From Pseudomonas kermanshahensis (lineage in GTDB: Bacteria > Pseudomonadota > Gammaproteobacteria > Pseudomonadales > Pseudomonadaceae): 64,000 bases of DNA. Of the stretch, positions 9,001 through 17,487 are shown in pieces. The notes under the pieces are model-generated. The model did no database searches and was not told the origin of the DNA. It worked only from the letters and a program-made list of their open reading frames with translations. The stretch spans positions 5,380,001 through 5,444,000 of the forward strand of contig NZ_JABWRY020000001.1 of the NCBI RefSeq assembly GCF_014269205.2, written 5' to 3'. How positions within the stretch are numbered: the stretch's first letter is position 1; each line of letters starts with the position of its first letter. The position numbers and the translations under genes were made by a program.

Positions 9001-10694
9001 CGAACGAGGTCCTGCTGGCGGGAGCCTGGTTGGCGTCGAAAGGTCAGCGGCATCAGGGTCATACGGGGTGTCTGCGGGTCGAAATGGCCTGCACAGAAGT
9101 CAACGACGCATTGCAGCCCAGCTTCCGTGACCTTGCCGTCGAGCTTGGCACCTAATGCGCTGAAGCGCAGGGCGTTGCGCCACTCTCGGGCGAAGCGCCG
9201 GACGCGCTGCGCACGCTGCAACGGGTCGTCAAGCAGATGTGCGACGTAGGTGGGATAGTTGCCACCCACATCGATCTGACTCACCAATTGACTGGCCGCA
9301 TTGGCATCAAGCCATGCCGGTGCAGCGGTACCATCGGCGCGGCGTATGCGCCGTATCGAGGCGCCACTGAGCGTGCCGAGGTTGCCAATGGCGAACTCGG
9401 TCAGGGTCTTGCTACCTTCGAACGCCACCGACTCACCGCCGCCTGGGCCCACGCCTGCGCCCCCCGGAATACCCAGCGCCACGAAGAACTCGATCACCAG
9501 GTCATCCGGGGAGATAGCCTGCGCGTGAGCGGATTGCATCTGTTCAGTGAGCTGCTGGCGGGTGTAATCCTTAAGGCTCAGGATGCCGTCCAAGGCGGCC
9601 ACCCCTTCGGCGTCGAGCTGAGCGACTGCCAGCTGCAACAGACCCGCCCGGTAGGCCACGCTGTCGCTGCCGGAACTGGTCGACAAAGCCGGTGGGGGCT
9701 TGACCGCCGGAGTGTCGTCCAGGTAGCTGTCAAACCACTGCGCGGGGTCACTTATCTGGGCGAACAGTTGCTCAAGAGCGGCGATATCTTTCAAGCGGCG
9801 GTAGCTCACCCTGTCCACCTGAGTGAACAGCGTCTCCAGCAACGCCGACACCTGCTGTGCAAATACATTGCCCTCAACCGGATAAAGCCGCCAGGACATG
9901 GCATCGAAGCTGTAGCGCTGCGCCAGGTCATCACGCAGGGCCCAGGCGAAAGCGGCCAGCGAGGCAAAGCTGCGTACCTCGCCAGACGGCGCGCACCAGA
10001 GCACGACCTGCCGCTCATCCCACTCACCTGTCACCAGCAGATGGCTAAGCAATTCTTCCGACTCACGGGAACCCTGGGTCAACTGGACCTTCACGAAGCC
10101 CACAGAAGGCTGGTCGGCACCGCCGCGTATCAGGCCGCGAATGCAGGCCTGCTCCTGTGCATCCAGGCCTTGCAAGGGCAGCCCCCGCAGCAGGGCCGTG
10201 CTCAACAGCAACTGCAGCCAATGATCACGGCTTGCACCGGTACTCCCGGCACTCGCCCAAAAGCCGAGCTGCGCCTCGCAGAAAAGCTGCGGCAGCTGCT
10301 CGATCAAGTCATTTAGCGGTTCACTCAGGCCACTGAGCTGGCGGGTGTCGAGCACGTTGTCGGAGCCGGCGAAGCGATAATGCCCATCAAGGCCGAGCTT
10401 ATGATGGCGGCCTTCGACAGGCTCCAGATCGAGAAAGCGCGATTCGAGCATGGCCTGCAGTACACGATCGACCAAAGGCTGAGTGGACCAATAGGGTGTG
10501 GAGGGGTCCGGGCTGTCCAGCATGATTTTATCAGCGGACGGCAATGCAGGCTGTACATAGGCCAGCCATGGCAGCTCTGCCAGCAGTAAGGTGAGCAATT
10601 GGTCGCTGACGACCTGGCGTAGTGTGGGACGGGCGGCGAACTGCCGGGCAGCGGCTCGCTTGAAATCGAATGTCGATGCGTCCGAGGGGGTCAT
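6009..10694 (-). CDS. Giant DUF6543 / dermonecrotic-toxin-like protein
   Basis: 1561 aa starting MTPSDASTFDFKRAAARQ, with a good ribosome site (CTGGAGTG) upstream of the ATG at 10694. No signal peptide is visible. The N-terminal third resembles the dermonecrotic-toxin-like (DUF6543) Pseudomonas proteins: LTLLLAELPWLAYVQPAL near residue 35, NYPTYVAHLLDDP near 480, VLLYRPLYP near 570-580 and YDHGGFHEPH near 622. A hydrophobic stretch at about 695-725 could insert in membrane. A second conserved block (GLYQIEGHLYATLDADAYLVEV) is followed by a charged coiled coil at about 940-1035. A compact C-terminal module holds YTDTRYP (about 1446) and LWAAHFHMP with GHLKT (about 1500-1525). No catalytic motif could be assigned and no immunity, secretion or chaperone gene is adjacent. 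Toxin function is an inference from family resemblance only. Confidence 0.75.
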   Translation of the reverse strand: MTPSDASTFDFKRAAARQFAARPTLRQVVSDQLLTLLLAELPWLAYVQPALPSADKIMLDSPDPSTPYWSTQPLVDRVLQAMLESRFLDLEPVEGRHHKLGLDGHYRFAGSDNVLDTRQLSGLSEPLNDLIEQLPQLFCEAQLGFWASAGSTGASRDHWLQLLLSTALLRGLPLQGLDAQEQACIRGLIRGGADQPSVGFVKVQLTQGSRESEELLSHLLVTGEWDERQVVLWCAPSGEVRSFASLAAFAWALRDDLAQRYSFDAMSWRLYPVEGNVFAQQVSALLETLFTQVDRVSYRRLKDIAALEQLFAQISDPAQWFDSYLDDTPAVKPPPALSTSSGSDSVAYRAGLLQLAVAQLDAEGVAALDGILSLKDYTRQQLTEQMQSAHAQAISPDDLVIEFFVALGIPGGAGVGPGGGESVAFEGSKTLTEFAIGNLGTLSGASIRRIRRADGTAAPAWLDANAASQLVSQIDVGGNYPTYVAHLLDDPLQRAQRVRRFAREWRNALRFSALGAKLDGKVTEAGLQCVVDFCAGHFDPQTPRMTLMPLTFRRQPGSRQQDLVRGMYVLFCAKPELVLLYRPLYPQDTLREYSSLAALLAHIQESTLLQASILDWLNPQVRHIYDHGGFHEPHVTSIGIDPSSLPERPQPPVIEPVFWTTAIDERLYNANRDLLVELADMQSTSNAERRWETLSQGAWLLFDVLSLALRGPVASVAWLVQLITSLENDLLALEQGGEFDRPAAVSDLLLNLSMVLLHARQPAPHPVPHPATTGTPPDVSTFDLPAPQRGDFAEVLVVPAGGEAADIGQLSAQPQYHLDFSWRGNQGFNWLAPEQRRALRAMRTGVSLPDSALQVTGEKAGLYQIEGHLYATLDADAYLVEVVDGGVRVIDGKGGFGPWLIHANGAWRIDGSLRLSGGMRRHTRDNIAHLFRKHHSTVAKLNEQVRAATLRFADAGFSIPVLREKVAKLGELLETERAKLALATTDSEQAASRAMIGRYEARQAEWDAQIRSKRNEAVGQVEEIVRDCQEILGTIETMFEPKFARERRAGVEAGLTEQRREVQLSLIRNSDFILSELWDLADYQDLTAMQQHLHGQPLQQVLEAYKAFRRKLEGVVEIQDRMLAAFEHLDQLLVDVPGEEIISNPTEPESRSVDSLIAKRTFSTVQFRFHQVLNLADLALHLDSIDGQRTINVFREELSGLSLRNAGGAHGELDFANLPLEDRITILQEAWDEYAAALVNSLRIRETGGALIEVSMLDRYRTELEKLKRDAGRRLVALIKEQEGARAPDARLPYIISSEPQRAVRNAEGQILIGKKELDADGQTVYQVRDPFNNSVLATFDWRDGQWHERGREPAPADPEIDATDTAFRVQALLDENDQLLLKADEYVVNDLKSTLLARLFDLQIDKLGQAATILGEEGANATLIRRLEVASDQMRSQKNLKLTMLYTDTRYPSADALRFLHEQNLIKVEYVAPRQVMANGSTFDEYKIMRLAQPGAASGRPLWAAHFHMPAADALARDFTLGHLKTWSQRRLSGREEGSTQRVHRGKLTLEQARGIIPFD

Positions 10695-10770
10695 ACGAAG
10701 GCACTCCAGGTAAATGAGCGGGAAGCCTGTCGCGTGCGCTCTGCCACCTGGTGCTACTTATTGCAGGGCA

Positions 10771-10797
10771 AAAAAAAGCCCTGCTGTTCAGCAGGGC
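10771..10797 (-). terminator. Rho-independent terminator after betT
   Basis: A 9-bp stem GCCCTGCTG (10778-10786) pairs with CAGCAGGGC (10789-10797) and is followed on the minus strand by seven T (plus-strand A run 10771-10777). It sits 16 bp past the betT stop codon. Confidence 0.88.
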
Positions 10798-10812
10798 CCT
10801 TTTTCACAACGA

Positions 10813-12816
10813 TCAGCTGTACACACGCCCCAGCAGCTGGCGATGGCTCTCGAACTGGTCGAGTACATCACGCACGATCTGCTCCGGCGCGAAGCCCATC
10901 AGGTCGTACTCCTGGCTGCCATCGTGCAGGTACACCTCGGCGCGGTAGAAGCGCTGTTGCACTTCCGGCTCGCCCTCGACCGGCGCCTCGCTCGGCGCGG
11001 CCAGGTAGCCGTCCAGGCTCACTTCGTAGACGAAGGGGTTGCCCTCTTCCATCATCACCCGCAGGCCCATCATGTTGCGCGACTGGCCCACACGGGTTTC
11101 AACCTCGAAGCCCAGGGTGCGCAGCTGCTCGGCCGCTTCTTTCAGGGCCGGGCTGACCTGCTTGTCCATGAAGCGCTGCACCACGGCTTGGGTCGGCTGC
11201 AGTTCCAGCTGGGTCAGGCGCTCGCTGAAGCCGCGGCGGCCACGGGCGGCCAGTTCGGCACGCTCCTGCTCCACCGCAACGTCCTGCTTCATGGCTTTGT
11301 ACAAGCCGAACATGAACAGCACCAGCACCACCGAGAACGGCAGGCCAGCCAGCACCACCATGGTCTGCATGGCTTCGAAGTTGCCGGCGAACAGCAGGCC
11401 AATGGTGACCAGGGTGATGATCACCGACCAGAACACCACCATCCAGTGCGGGGCGTCTTCGTCCACCTTGCCGCCTTTGCACGACAGGTTGGCCATCATC
11501 ACCGCGCCGGAGTCGGCTGGGGTGAGGAACAGCACGAAGCCGACGAACACCGCCACACCGATCACGATCTTGGCGGCCGGGAAGTATTCCAGCAGCTGGT
11601 AGATCGACATCGACGGCTGCTCAAGGGCCGTCTTGCCCAGCTCCACGGCGCCCTGGTTGATCACCAGGTCCAGCGCGGTGTTGCCGAAGATCGACAGCCA
11701 GGCCAGGGTGAAGCCCAGCGGGATCAGCAACACGCCCATGACCAGCTGGCGCACGGTACGGCCCTTGGAGATACGAGCAATGAACATGCCGACAAACGGG
11801 CCCCAGGAAATCCACCAGGCCCAGTAGAACACGGTCCACAGGCCCAACCAGCGCTCGGACTTGCCCGCCTCGCCTTCGTAGACGTACAGGTCGAAGGTCT
11901 TCAGCACGATACCATTGAGGTAGTCGCCAACGTTCTGCACGAAGCCATTGAGCAGGTGCAGGGTCTCGCCGCCCAGCAGCACGAATATCAGCAGGCCGCT
12001 GAACAGGATGATGTTCAGGTTGGACAGACGGCGGATGCCGTTCTCCACGCCCGACACTGCGGCCACGGTGGCAACGCCGGCCATGACCAGGATGACCACC
12101 AGCAGGTTGGTCTTGCTGTGGTCCATGCCGAACAGGTACTCAAGGCCCGAAGACACCTGCATCGAGCCGATCCCAAGGTTGGTGACCAAGCCCAGCAGGG
12201 TGACGAACATGCCGAAGATGTCCACGGCATTGCCGGCAGCGCCCTTGACCCAACGCTCACCCACCAGCGGATACAGCGCCGAGCGCAGTGCCAGCGGCTG
12301 GTTGTGGCGGTAGGCGAAGTAACCCACGGCCAGACCGACCAGGGCGTAGATCGCCCAGCCGTGCAGGCCCCAGTGCAAGAAGGTCAGCTGCAGGCCCTGG
12401 CGCGCGGCTTCGAGGCTGGCAGGCGTGCCTTCCGGTGGGTTGAAATAGTGGTCCAGCGGCTCGGACGCGCCGAAGTACAGCAGCGAAATACCGATACCGG
12501 ACGAGAACAGCATGCCGGCCCAGGCGCCGTAGCTGAAGTCGGGCTGGTCATCTTTGCCACCCAGCTTGAGCTTGCCGTAGTCGGAGAAGGCCAGGTAAAC
12601 GACGAACACCAGGTATCCGCAGATCACCAGCATGTAGTACCAGCCGAAGGTGCGCGTCAGCCACTTCTGGGCCACGCCCAGCACTTGGCCTGCGGTTTCG
12701 GGTACAGCGATAAGCAAGGCAGTCAACGCAAGGATCAGCAACGCCGAGGTGTAGAACACGACGCTATTGACCCGGACCCTCTCGGCGGGGGGTTTGGTAA
12801 GGGAGGCAGAACTCAT
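10813..12816 (-). CDS. betT: Choline transporter, BCCT family
   Basis: 667 aa from the ATG at 12816 (MSSASLTKPPAERVRVNSVVFYTSALL). The frame is open upstream to 13005, but those residues are not transporter-like. About 12 membrane segments fill residues 17-500, including the BCCT signature region with WTVFYWAWWISWGPFVGMFIARIS. A long cytoplasmic C-terminal tail (about 150 residues) is typical of osmotically regulated BetT-type carriers. It imports choline driven by the proton gradient, feeding BetA and BetB encoded across the divergent promoter region. A perfect BetI-type palindrome lies about 390 bp upstream. Several BCCT paralogues exist in pseudomonads, so the substrate call rests on the linkage to betIBA. 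Confidence 0.92.
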   Translation of the reverse strand: MSSASLTKPPAERVRVNSVVFYTSALLILALTALLIAVPETAGQVLGVAQKWLTRTFGWYYMLVICGYLVFVVYLAFSDYGKLKLGGKDDQPDFSYGAWAGMLFSSGIGISLLYFGASEPLDHYFNPPEGTPASLEAARQGLQLTFLHWGLHGWAIYALVGLAVGYFAYRHNQPLALRSALYPLVGERWVKGAAGNAVDIFGMFVTLLGLVTNLGIGSMQVSSGLEYLFGMDHSKTNLLVVILVMAGVATVAAVSGVENGIRRLSNLNIILFSGLLIFVLLGGETLHLLNGFVQNVGDYLNGIVLKTFDLYVYEGEAGKSERWLGLWTVFYWAWWISWGPFVGMFIARISKGRTVRQLVMGVLLIPLGFTLAWLSIFGNTALDLVINQGAVELGKTALEQPSMSIYQLLEYFPAAKIVIGVAVFVGFVLFLTPADSGAVMMANLSCKGGKVDEDAPHWMVVFWSVIITLVTIGLLFAGNFEAMQTMVVLAGLPFSVVLVLFMFGLYKAMKQDVAVEQERAELAARGRRGFSERLTQLELQPTQAVVQRFMDKQVSPALKEAAEQLRTLGFEVETRVGQSRNMMGLRVMMEEGNPFVYEVSLDGYLAAPSEAPVEGEPEVQQRFYRAEVYLHDGSQEYDLMGFAPEQIVRDVLDQFESHRQLLGRVYS

Positions 12817-13204
12817 TGCACGAATGCTCCGGGCAGTACGGCTGTGGAGGCTAATCAGTCTTTTCCCGAGCAATTGGTGGAATACCCCCACTGCGTCAGG
12901 TGTTATAAAAGCACCCTGGAAACCGTGATCCCGAATCGATACGTTGCAAAAAAACAGACAGGTGGTCTGCAAAAAATGCCGCATCCAACACCGTGGTGCG
13001 CGCATTCGTCACAGAGCACCCCGCCCGCTCCAAGGGCCTGCCGCAGGTCGATGACCGTTCGGCAGAATCTGCATTTCGCATCGCACATGCCCGTCAACGC
13101 CTTGTATTCCGGGGGTTACGCGATTTCCTGGGGTGTCAATCCGTGCGCTCGAAACAGCCTGAAAAACTGTCAATGGCACAAATTGTCGCAGAGCTTATTC
13201 TTTA

Positions 13205-13224
13205 TTGATTGAACGTTCAATCAA
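13205..13224. promoter_or_regulatory. Perfect 20-bp palindrome, likely BetI operator
   Basis: The half-site TTGATTGAAC is followed directly by its exact reverse complement. The core resembles the known choline-responsive BetI operator of E. coli (ATTGGACGTTCAAT type). It is 70 bp upstream of betI and in the 478-bp betT-betI divergent gap (12817-13294), so a single site could control both directions. I see no convincing gene in the rest of that gap. Confidence 0.82.
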
Positions 13225-13294
13225 AACAAAATAGACTGGCCTTCGCCGAGTCAGCCGCTTGTCGTCTGCTTGTCAGGCCTGAGGAGAATGCAAG

Positions 13295-13951
13295 ATGCCC
13301 AAGGTCGGTATGCAACCCATCCGCCGCCAGCAATTGATCGAAGCCACCCTGCTAGCGGTCGATCAGGTGGGGCTGGGAGATGCCAGCATTGCGCTCATTG
13401 CCCGTTTGGCCGGCGTGTCGAACGGCATCATCAGTCACTACTTTCGGGACAAGAACGGCCTGATTGCAGCGACGATGGGTTACATCATGAACATGCTCAA
13501 CGAAGGCGTTGCAGCACGGCGCCAGGCACTGACGGACGACAGCCCGCGTGCCCACCTGAAAGTGATCATCGAGGGCAACTTCGATGCCAGCCAGGTGAAC
13601 GGCCCGGCAATGAAAACCTGGTTGGCCTTCTGGGCGTCCAGCATGCACCAGCCCGATTTGCACAGGTTGCAGCGGATCAACGATCACCGCTTGTACTCCA
13701 ACCTATGCTGTCAGTTCCGCCGCGTCCTGCCGCTTTACCATGCGCGCAAGGCAGCCCGCGGGCTGGCGGCCCTGATCGACGGCCTATGGCTGCGTGGCGC
13801 GTTGTCGGGAGATGCTTTCGACACCGACCAGGCGATACGAATCGCTTACGAATACATGGATCTACAACTGGCTAAACAGCAGTCCCTGGGCACAACCGAC
13901 CAGGCTTCTGAACCACCGCGCACGGCCGTTGCCAACCCGGCAGGAGCGTGA
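13295..13951 (+). CDS. betI: TetR-family choline-responsive repressor
   Basis: 218 aa. The N-terminal TetR helix-turn-helix is clear: [17 protein letters not shown], then [28 protein letters not shown] at about 26-55. The effector domain follows and matches BetI ([28 protein letters not shown]). BetI represses bet genes in the absence of choline. It is the first gene of betI-betB-betA, 38 bp before betB. The protein ends with about 20 extra polar residues ([16 protein letters not shown]...) beyond the typical BetI length of roughly 197 aa. An AGGAG ribosome site precedes the ATG. Confidence 0.95.
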   Translation: MPKVGMQPIRRQQLIEATLLAVDQVGLGDASIALIARLAGVSNGIISHYFRDKNGLIAATMGYIMNMLNEGVAARRQALTDDSPRAHLKVIIEGNFDASQVNGPAMKTWLAFWASSMHQPDLHRLQRINDHRLYSNLCCQFRRVLPLYHARKAARGLAALIDGLWLRGALSGDAFDTDQAIRIAYEYMDLQLAKQQSLGTTDQASEPPRTAVANPAGA

Positions 13952-13989
13952 CGCGCTAGCCAACCACACACTGCACTTGCGAGGACACT

Positions 13990-15462
13990 ATGGCCCGTTT
14001 CGGAACGCAAAAACTCTACATTGATGGTGGTTATGTCGACGCTGGCAGCGATGCCACCTTCGAGGCCATCAACCCGGCCAACGGCGAAGTCCTCGCGCAC
14101 GTGCAACGTGCCACTCAGGCCGACGTCGAAAAAGCCGTCGAAAGCGCCGAGCGTGGCCAGAAAGTCTGGGCTGCGATGACCGCCATGCAACGTTCGCGCA
14201 TCCTGCGCCGCGCCGTCGACATCCTGCGCGAGCGCAACGATGAACTGGCTCAGCTGGAAACCCTGGACACCGGCAAGTCGTACTCCGAAACCCGCTACGT
14301 CGACATCGTCACCGGCGCCGACGTGCTGGAGTACTACGCAGGCCTGGTGCCGGCCATCGAAGGCGAGCAGATCCCGCTGCGTGAAAGCTCCTTCGTCTAC
14401 ACCCGTCGCGAGCCGCTAGGCGTGACCGTCGGTATCGGCGCGTGGAACTACCCGATCCAGATCGCCCTGTGGAAATCCGCCCCAGCCCTGGCCGCTGGCA
14501 ACGCGATGATCTTCAAGCCGTCGGAAGTCACCTCGCTGACCACCCTGAAACTGGCCGAGATCTACACCGAAGCCGGCCTGCCTGATGGCGTGTTCAACGT
14601 GCTGACCGGCAGCGGCCGCGAAGTCGGCACCTGGCTGACCGAGCACCCGCGCATCGAAAAAGTCTCCTTCACCGGCGGCACCACCACCGGCAAGAAAGTC
14701 ATGGCCAGCGCCTCGAGCTCCTCGCTCAAGGAAGTGACCATGGAACTGGGCGGCAAGTCGCCACTGATCATCTGCGCCGACGCCGACCTGGACAAGGCCG
14801 CCGACATCGCGATGATGGCCAACTTCTACAGCTCCGGCCAGGTGTGCACCAACGGCACCCGCGTGTTCATCCCTGCCGAGCTGAAAGCCGCCTTCGAAGC
14901 CAAGATCGCCGAGCGCGTTGCCCGCATCCGTGCTGGCAACCCGGAAGACGAAAACACCAACTTCGGCCCACTGGTCAGCTTCCAGCACATGGAAAGCGTG
15001 CTGGGTTACATCGCCAAGGGTAAAGCAGAAGGTGCCCGCGTGCTGTGCGGTGGCGAGCGTCTGACCGAAGGTGACTTCGCCAAGGGTGCCTTCGTGGCCC
15101 CGACCGTGTTCACCGACTGCACCGACGACATGACCATCGTCAAGGAAGAAATCTTCGGCCCGGTGATGAGCATCCTCAGCTACGAGACTGAAGAAGAAGT
15201 CATCCGCCGCGCCAACGACACCGAATACGGCCTGGCCGCGGGCGTGTGCACCAACGACATCACCCGTGCCCACCGCATCATCCACAAGCTCGAAGCCGGC
15301 ATCTGCTGGATCAACGCCTGGGGTGAATCGCCGGCCGAAATGCCGGTCGGTGGCTACAAGCAGTCGGGCGTTGGCCGTGAAAACGGTATCAGCTCGCTGG
15401 CTCAATACACGCGCATCAAGTCGGTCCAGGTCGAGCTGGGCGGCTACACCTCGGTTTTCTAA
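13990..15462 (+). CDS. betB: Betaine aldehyde dehydrogenase
   Basis: 490 aa, standard for BetB. It oxidises betaine aldehyde to glycine betaine with NAD(P)+, giving either an osmoprotectant or a carbon and nitrogen source. The catalytic Cys286 (GQVCTNGTR) and general base Glu252 (MELGGKSP) fall at the same numbers as in the characterised P. aeruginosa enzyme. The Rossmann cofactor region shows [12 protein letters not shown]. It is in the betIBA operon, 76 bp before betA, and cytoplasmic. Confidence 0.97.
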   Translation: MARFGTQKLYIDGGYVDAGSDATFEAINPANGEVLAHVQRATQADVEKAVESAERGQKVWAAMTAMQRSRILRRAVDILRERNDELAQLETLDTGKSYSETRYVDIVTGADVLEYYAGLVPAIEGEQIPLRESSFVYTRREPLGVTVGIGAWNYPIQIALWKSAPALAAGNAMIFKPSEVTSLTTLKLAEIYTEAGLPDGVFNVLTGSGREVGTWLTEHPRIEKVSFTGGTTTGKKVMASASSSSLKEVTMELGGKSPLIICADADLDKAADIAMMANFYSSGQVCTNGTRVFIPAELKAAFEAKIAERVARIRAGNPEDENTNFGPLVSFQHMESVLGYIAKGKAEGARVLCGGERLTEGDFAKGAFVAPTVFTDCTDDMTIVKEEIFGPVMSILSYETEEEVIRRANDTEYGLAAGVCTNDITRAHRIIHKLEAGICWINAWGESPAEMPVGGYKQSGVGRENGISSLAQYTRIKSVQVELGGYTSVF

Positions 15463-15538
15463 ACCGCGTGTAGTCACGCCCGTGCCAGCGCGCACGGGCG
15501 TTCCCGCTCCCTGATCACCGCCAAACGAGGGTACTTAA

Positions 15539-17236
15539 ATGTCCCAAGAATTCGATTACATCATCGTCGGCGCAGGTTCCGCCGGTAACACCCTGGCCAC
15601 TCGCCTGACCGAAGACGCCAGCGTCACCGTACTGCTGCTGGAAGCCGGTGGCCCCGACTACCGCTTCGACTTCCGCACCCAGATGCCAGCCGCCCTGGCC
15701 TTCCCGCTGCAGGGCCGCCGCTACAACTGGGCCTACGAGACCGACCCAGAGCCGCACATGGACGGCCGCCGCATGGAATGTGGCCGCGGCAAGGGCCTGG
15801 GTGGCTCTTCGCTGATCAACGGCATGTGCTACATCCGCGGTAACGCCATGGACTTCGACGGCTGGGCAGAACTGCCAGGCCTGGAAGACTGGACCTACCT
15901 GGACTGCCTGCCGTACTTCCGCAAAGCAGAAACCCGCGACATCGGCCCTAACGACTACCACGGTGGCGAAGGCCCGGTCAGCGTCGCCACGCCCAAGGCT
16001 GGCAACAACCCGCTGTTCCACGCCATGGTCGAGGCCGGCGTGCAAGCCGGTTACCCGCGCACCGAAGACCTCAACGGCTACCAGCAGGAAGGTTTCGGCC
16101 CGATGGACCGTTCGGTGACCAAGAACGGCCGCCGTTCCAGCACCGCGCGCGGCTACCTGGACCAGGCCAAGAAGCGCCCGAACCTGACCATCGTCACCCA
16201 TGCCCTGAGCGACCGCGTGCTGTTCGACGGCAAGCGTGCCGTGGGCGTGACCTACCTGGTCGGCGACAGCGAAGAGCGCGTCGAAGCCCGTGCCCGCAAG
16301 GAAGTCATCGTCAGCTCCGGCGCCATCGCTTCGCCGCAACTGCTGCAGCGCTCCGGCGTCGGCCCGCGCGCCCTGCTGGAAAGCCTCGACATCCCGGTCG
16401 TGCATGACCTGCCGGGCGTTGGCGAAAACCTGCAGGACCACCTCGAGCTGTACCTGCAGTACGCGTGCACCCAGCCGGTGTCGCTGTACCCGTCGCTGCT
16501 GTGGTGGAACCAACCGGCCATCGGCGCCGAGTGGCTGTTCAATGGCACCGGCATCGGCGCCAGCAACCAGTTCGAGGCCGGTGGTTTCATCCGCACCCGC
16601 CCTGAATTCAAGTGGCCGAACATCCAGTACCACTTCCTGCCAGTGGCGATTAACTACAACGGCTCCAATGGCGTGAAGGAGCATGGCTTCCAGGCGCACA
16701 TGGGTTCGATGCGTTCGCCAAGCCGTGGGCGCATCCAGGCCAAGTCGAAAGACCCACGCCAGCACCCGAGCATCCTGTTCAACTACATGGCCACCGAGCA
16801 GGACTGGCAAGAATTCCGCGACGGCATCCGCCTGACCCGCGAAATCATGGCCCAGCCGGCGCTGGACCCGTACCGTGGTCGCGAGATCAGCCCGGGTGCG
16901 CACGTGCAGACGGACGAAGAGCTGGACAAGTTCATCCGCGAGCACGCCGAAACCGCCTTCCACCCGTCCTGCTCGTGCAAGATGGGCACCGACGACATGG
17001 CAGTGGTCGATGGTGAAGGCCGCGTGCATGGCATGCAGGGCCTGCGTGTGGTCGATGCGTCGATCATGCCGATCATCATCACCGGCAACCTCAACGCCAC
17101 CACGATCATGATCGCCGAGAAAATCGCGGACAAGATCCGCAACCGCAAGCCACTGCCGCGCAGCACCGCCAAGTACTACGTGGCCAACGGTGCGCCAGTC
17201 AAAGGCAAGCCGATGCGTGAAGTGAAGCAAGGCTGA
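15539..17236 (+). CDS. betA: Choline dehydrogenase (FAD, GMC oxidoreductase)
   Basis: 565 aa, normal for BetA. It oxidises choline to betaine aldehyde and passes electrons to the membrane respiratory chain. The N-terminus [23 protein letters not shown] is the FAD-binding Rossmann motif of GMC oxidoreductases. GMC signature 1 shows as [19 protein letters not shown] and signature 2 as [15 protein letters not shown]. The C-terminal catalytic region shows [10 protein letters not shown], with the conserved His, and the final FAD motif [15 protein letters not shown]. It is the last gene of betIBA; a REP pair and a terminator follow. Confidence 0.97.
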   Translation: MSQEFDYIIVGAGSAGNTLATRLTEDASVTVLLLEAGGPDYRFDFRTQMPAALAFPLQGRRYNWAYETDPEPHMDGRRMECGRGKGLGGSSLINGMCYIRGNAMDFDGWAELPGLEDWTYLDCLPYFRKAETRDIGPNDYHGGEGPVSVATPKAGNNPLFHAMVEAGVQAGYPRTEDLNGYQQEGFGPMDRSVTKNGRRSSTARGYLDQAKKRPNLTIVTHALSDRVLFDGKRAVGVTYLVGDSEERVEARARKEVIVSSGAIASPQLLQRSGVGPRALLESLDIPVVHDLPGVGENLQDHLELYLQYACTQPVSLYPSLLWWNQPAIGAEWLFNGTGIGASNQFEAGGFIRTRPEFKWPNIQYHFLPVAINYNGSNGVKEHGFQAHMGSMRSPSRGRIQAKSKDPRQHPSILFNYMATEQDWQEFRDGIRLTREIMAQPALDPYRGREISPGAHVQTDEELDKFIREHAETAFHPSCSCKMGTDDMAVVDGEGRVHGMQGLRVVDASIMPIIITGNLNATTIMIAEKIADKIRNRKPLPRSTAKYYVANGAPVKGKPMREVKQG

Positions 17237-17245
17237 TTGCCCTGA

Positions 17246-17339
17246 GGGCCGCTTTGCGGCCCATTCGCAGCACAAGGCTGCTCCTACCGGGGAACGCGCT
17301 CCCTTGTAGGAGCAGCCTTGCGCTGCGAAGAGGCCCGCC
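17246..17339. repeat. REP-type inverted repeat pair after betA
   Basis: The left arm 17246-17287 (GGGCCGCTTTGCGGCCC, then GCAGCACAAGGCTGCTCCTAC) is mirrored by the right arm 17306-17339 (GTAGGAGCAGCCTTGCGCTGC). The arms differ in sequence from the gpmI-envC pair (AAGGCTGCTCC instead of AAGCCCGCTCC), so it is a separate REP subtype. Confidence 0.85.
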
Positions 17340-17354
17340 CAGGCAACACAAAAG

Positions 17355-17381
17355 AAGGCACCCCTCGCGGTGCCTTTTTTT
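17355..17381 (+). terminator. Rho-independent terminator of betIBA
   Basis: The stem AAGGCACC (17355-17362) pairs with GGTGCCTT (17369-17376) with a 6-nt loop, and T residues follow. It lies about 120 bp past the betA stop. Confidence 0.85.
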
Positions 17382-17487
17382 CATCTGCAGAAACGCTTTA
17401 CATGCTGCCAATTCATCAGGTTAGAATCAGTTGGCACGCGACTTGCCAGTCAAGCCCCCTTCCCGCGATATCCCGGAGTACCTGCCT

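Noticed and set aside
12903..13097. Small Cys-rich frame (64 codons, CDAKCRFC and CDECAHHGVGC) in the betT-betI gap, minus strand
   Set aside because: The cysteine spacing hints at a zinc ribbon, but there is no ribosome site, the rest is not protein-like, and it lies in what is most simply the betT leader.
10714..13212. 832-codon open frame on the plus strand opposite betT
   Set aside because: Antisense of a certain BCCT transporter; His/Gln-rich composition typical of a shadow frame. It also reads through the betT terminator.
15515..17275. 586-codon open frame opposite betA
   Set aside because: Antisense of choline dehydrogenase with no recognisable protein features.
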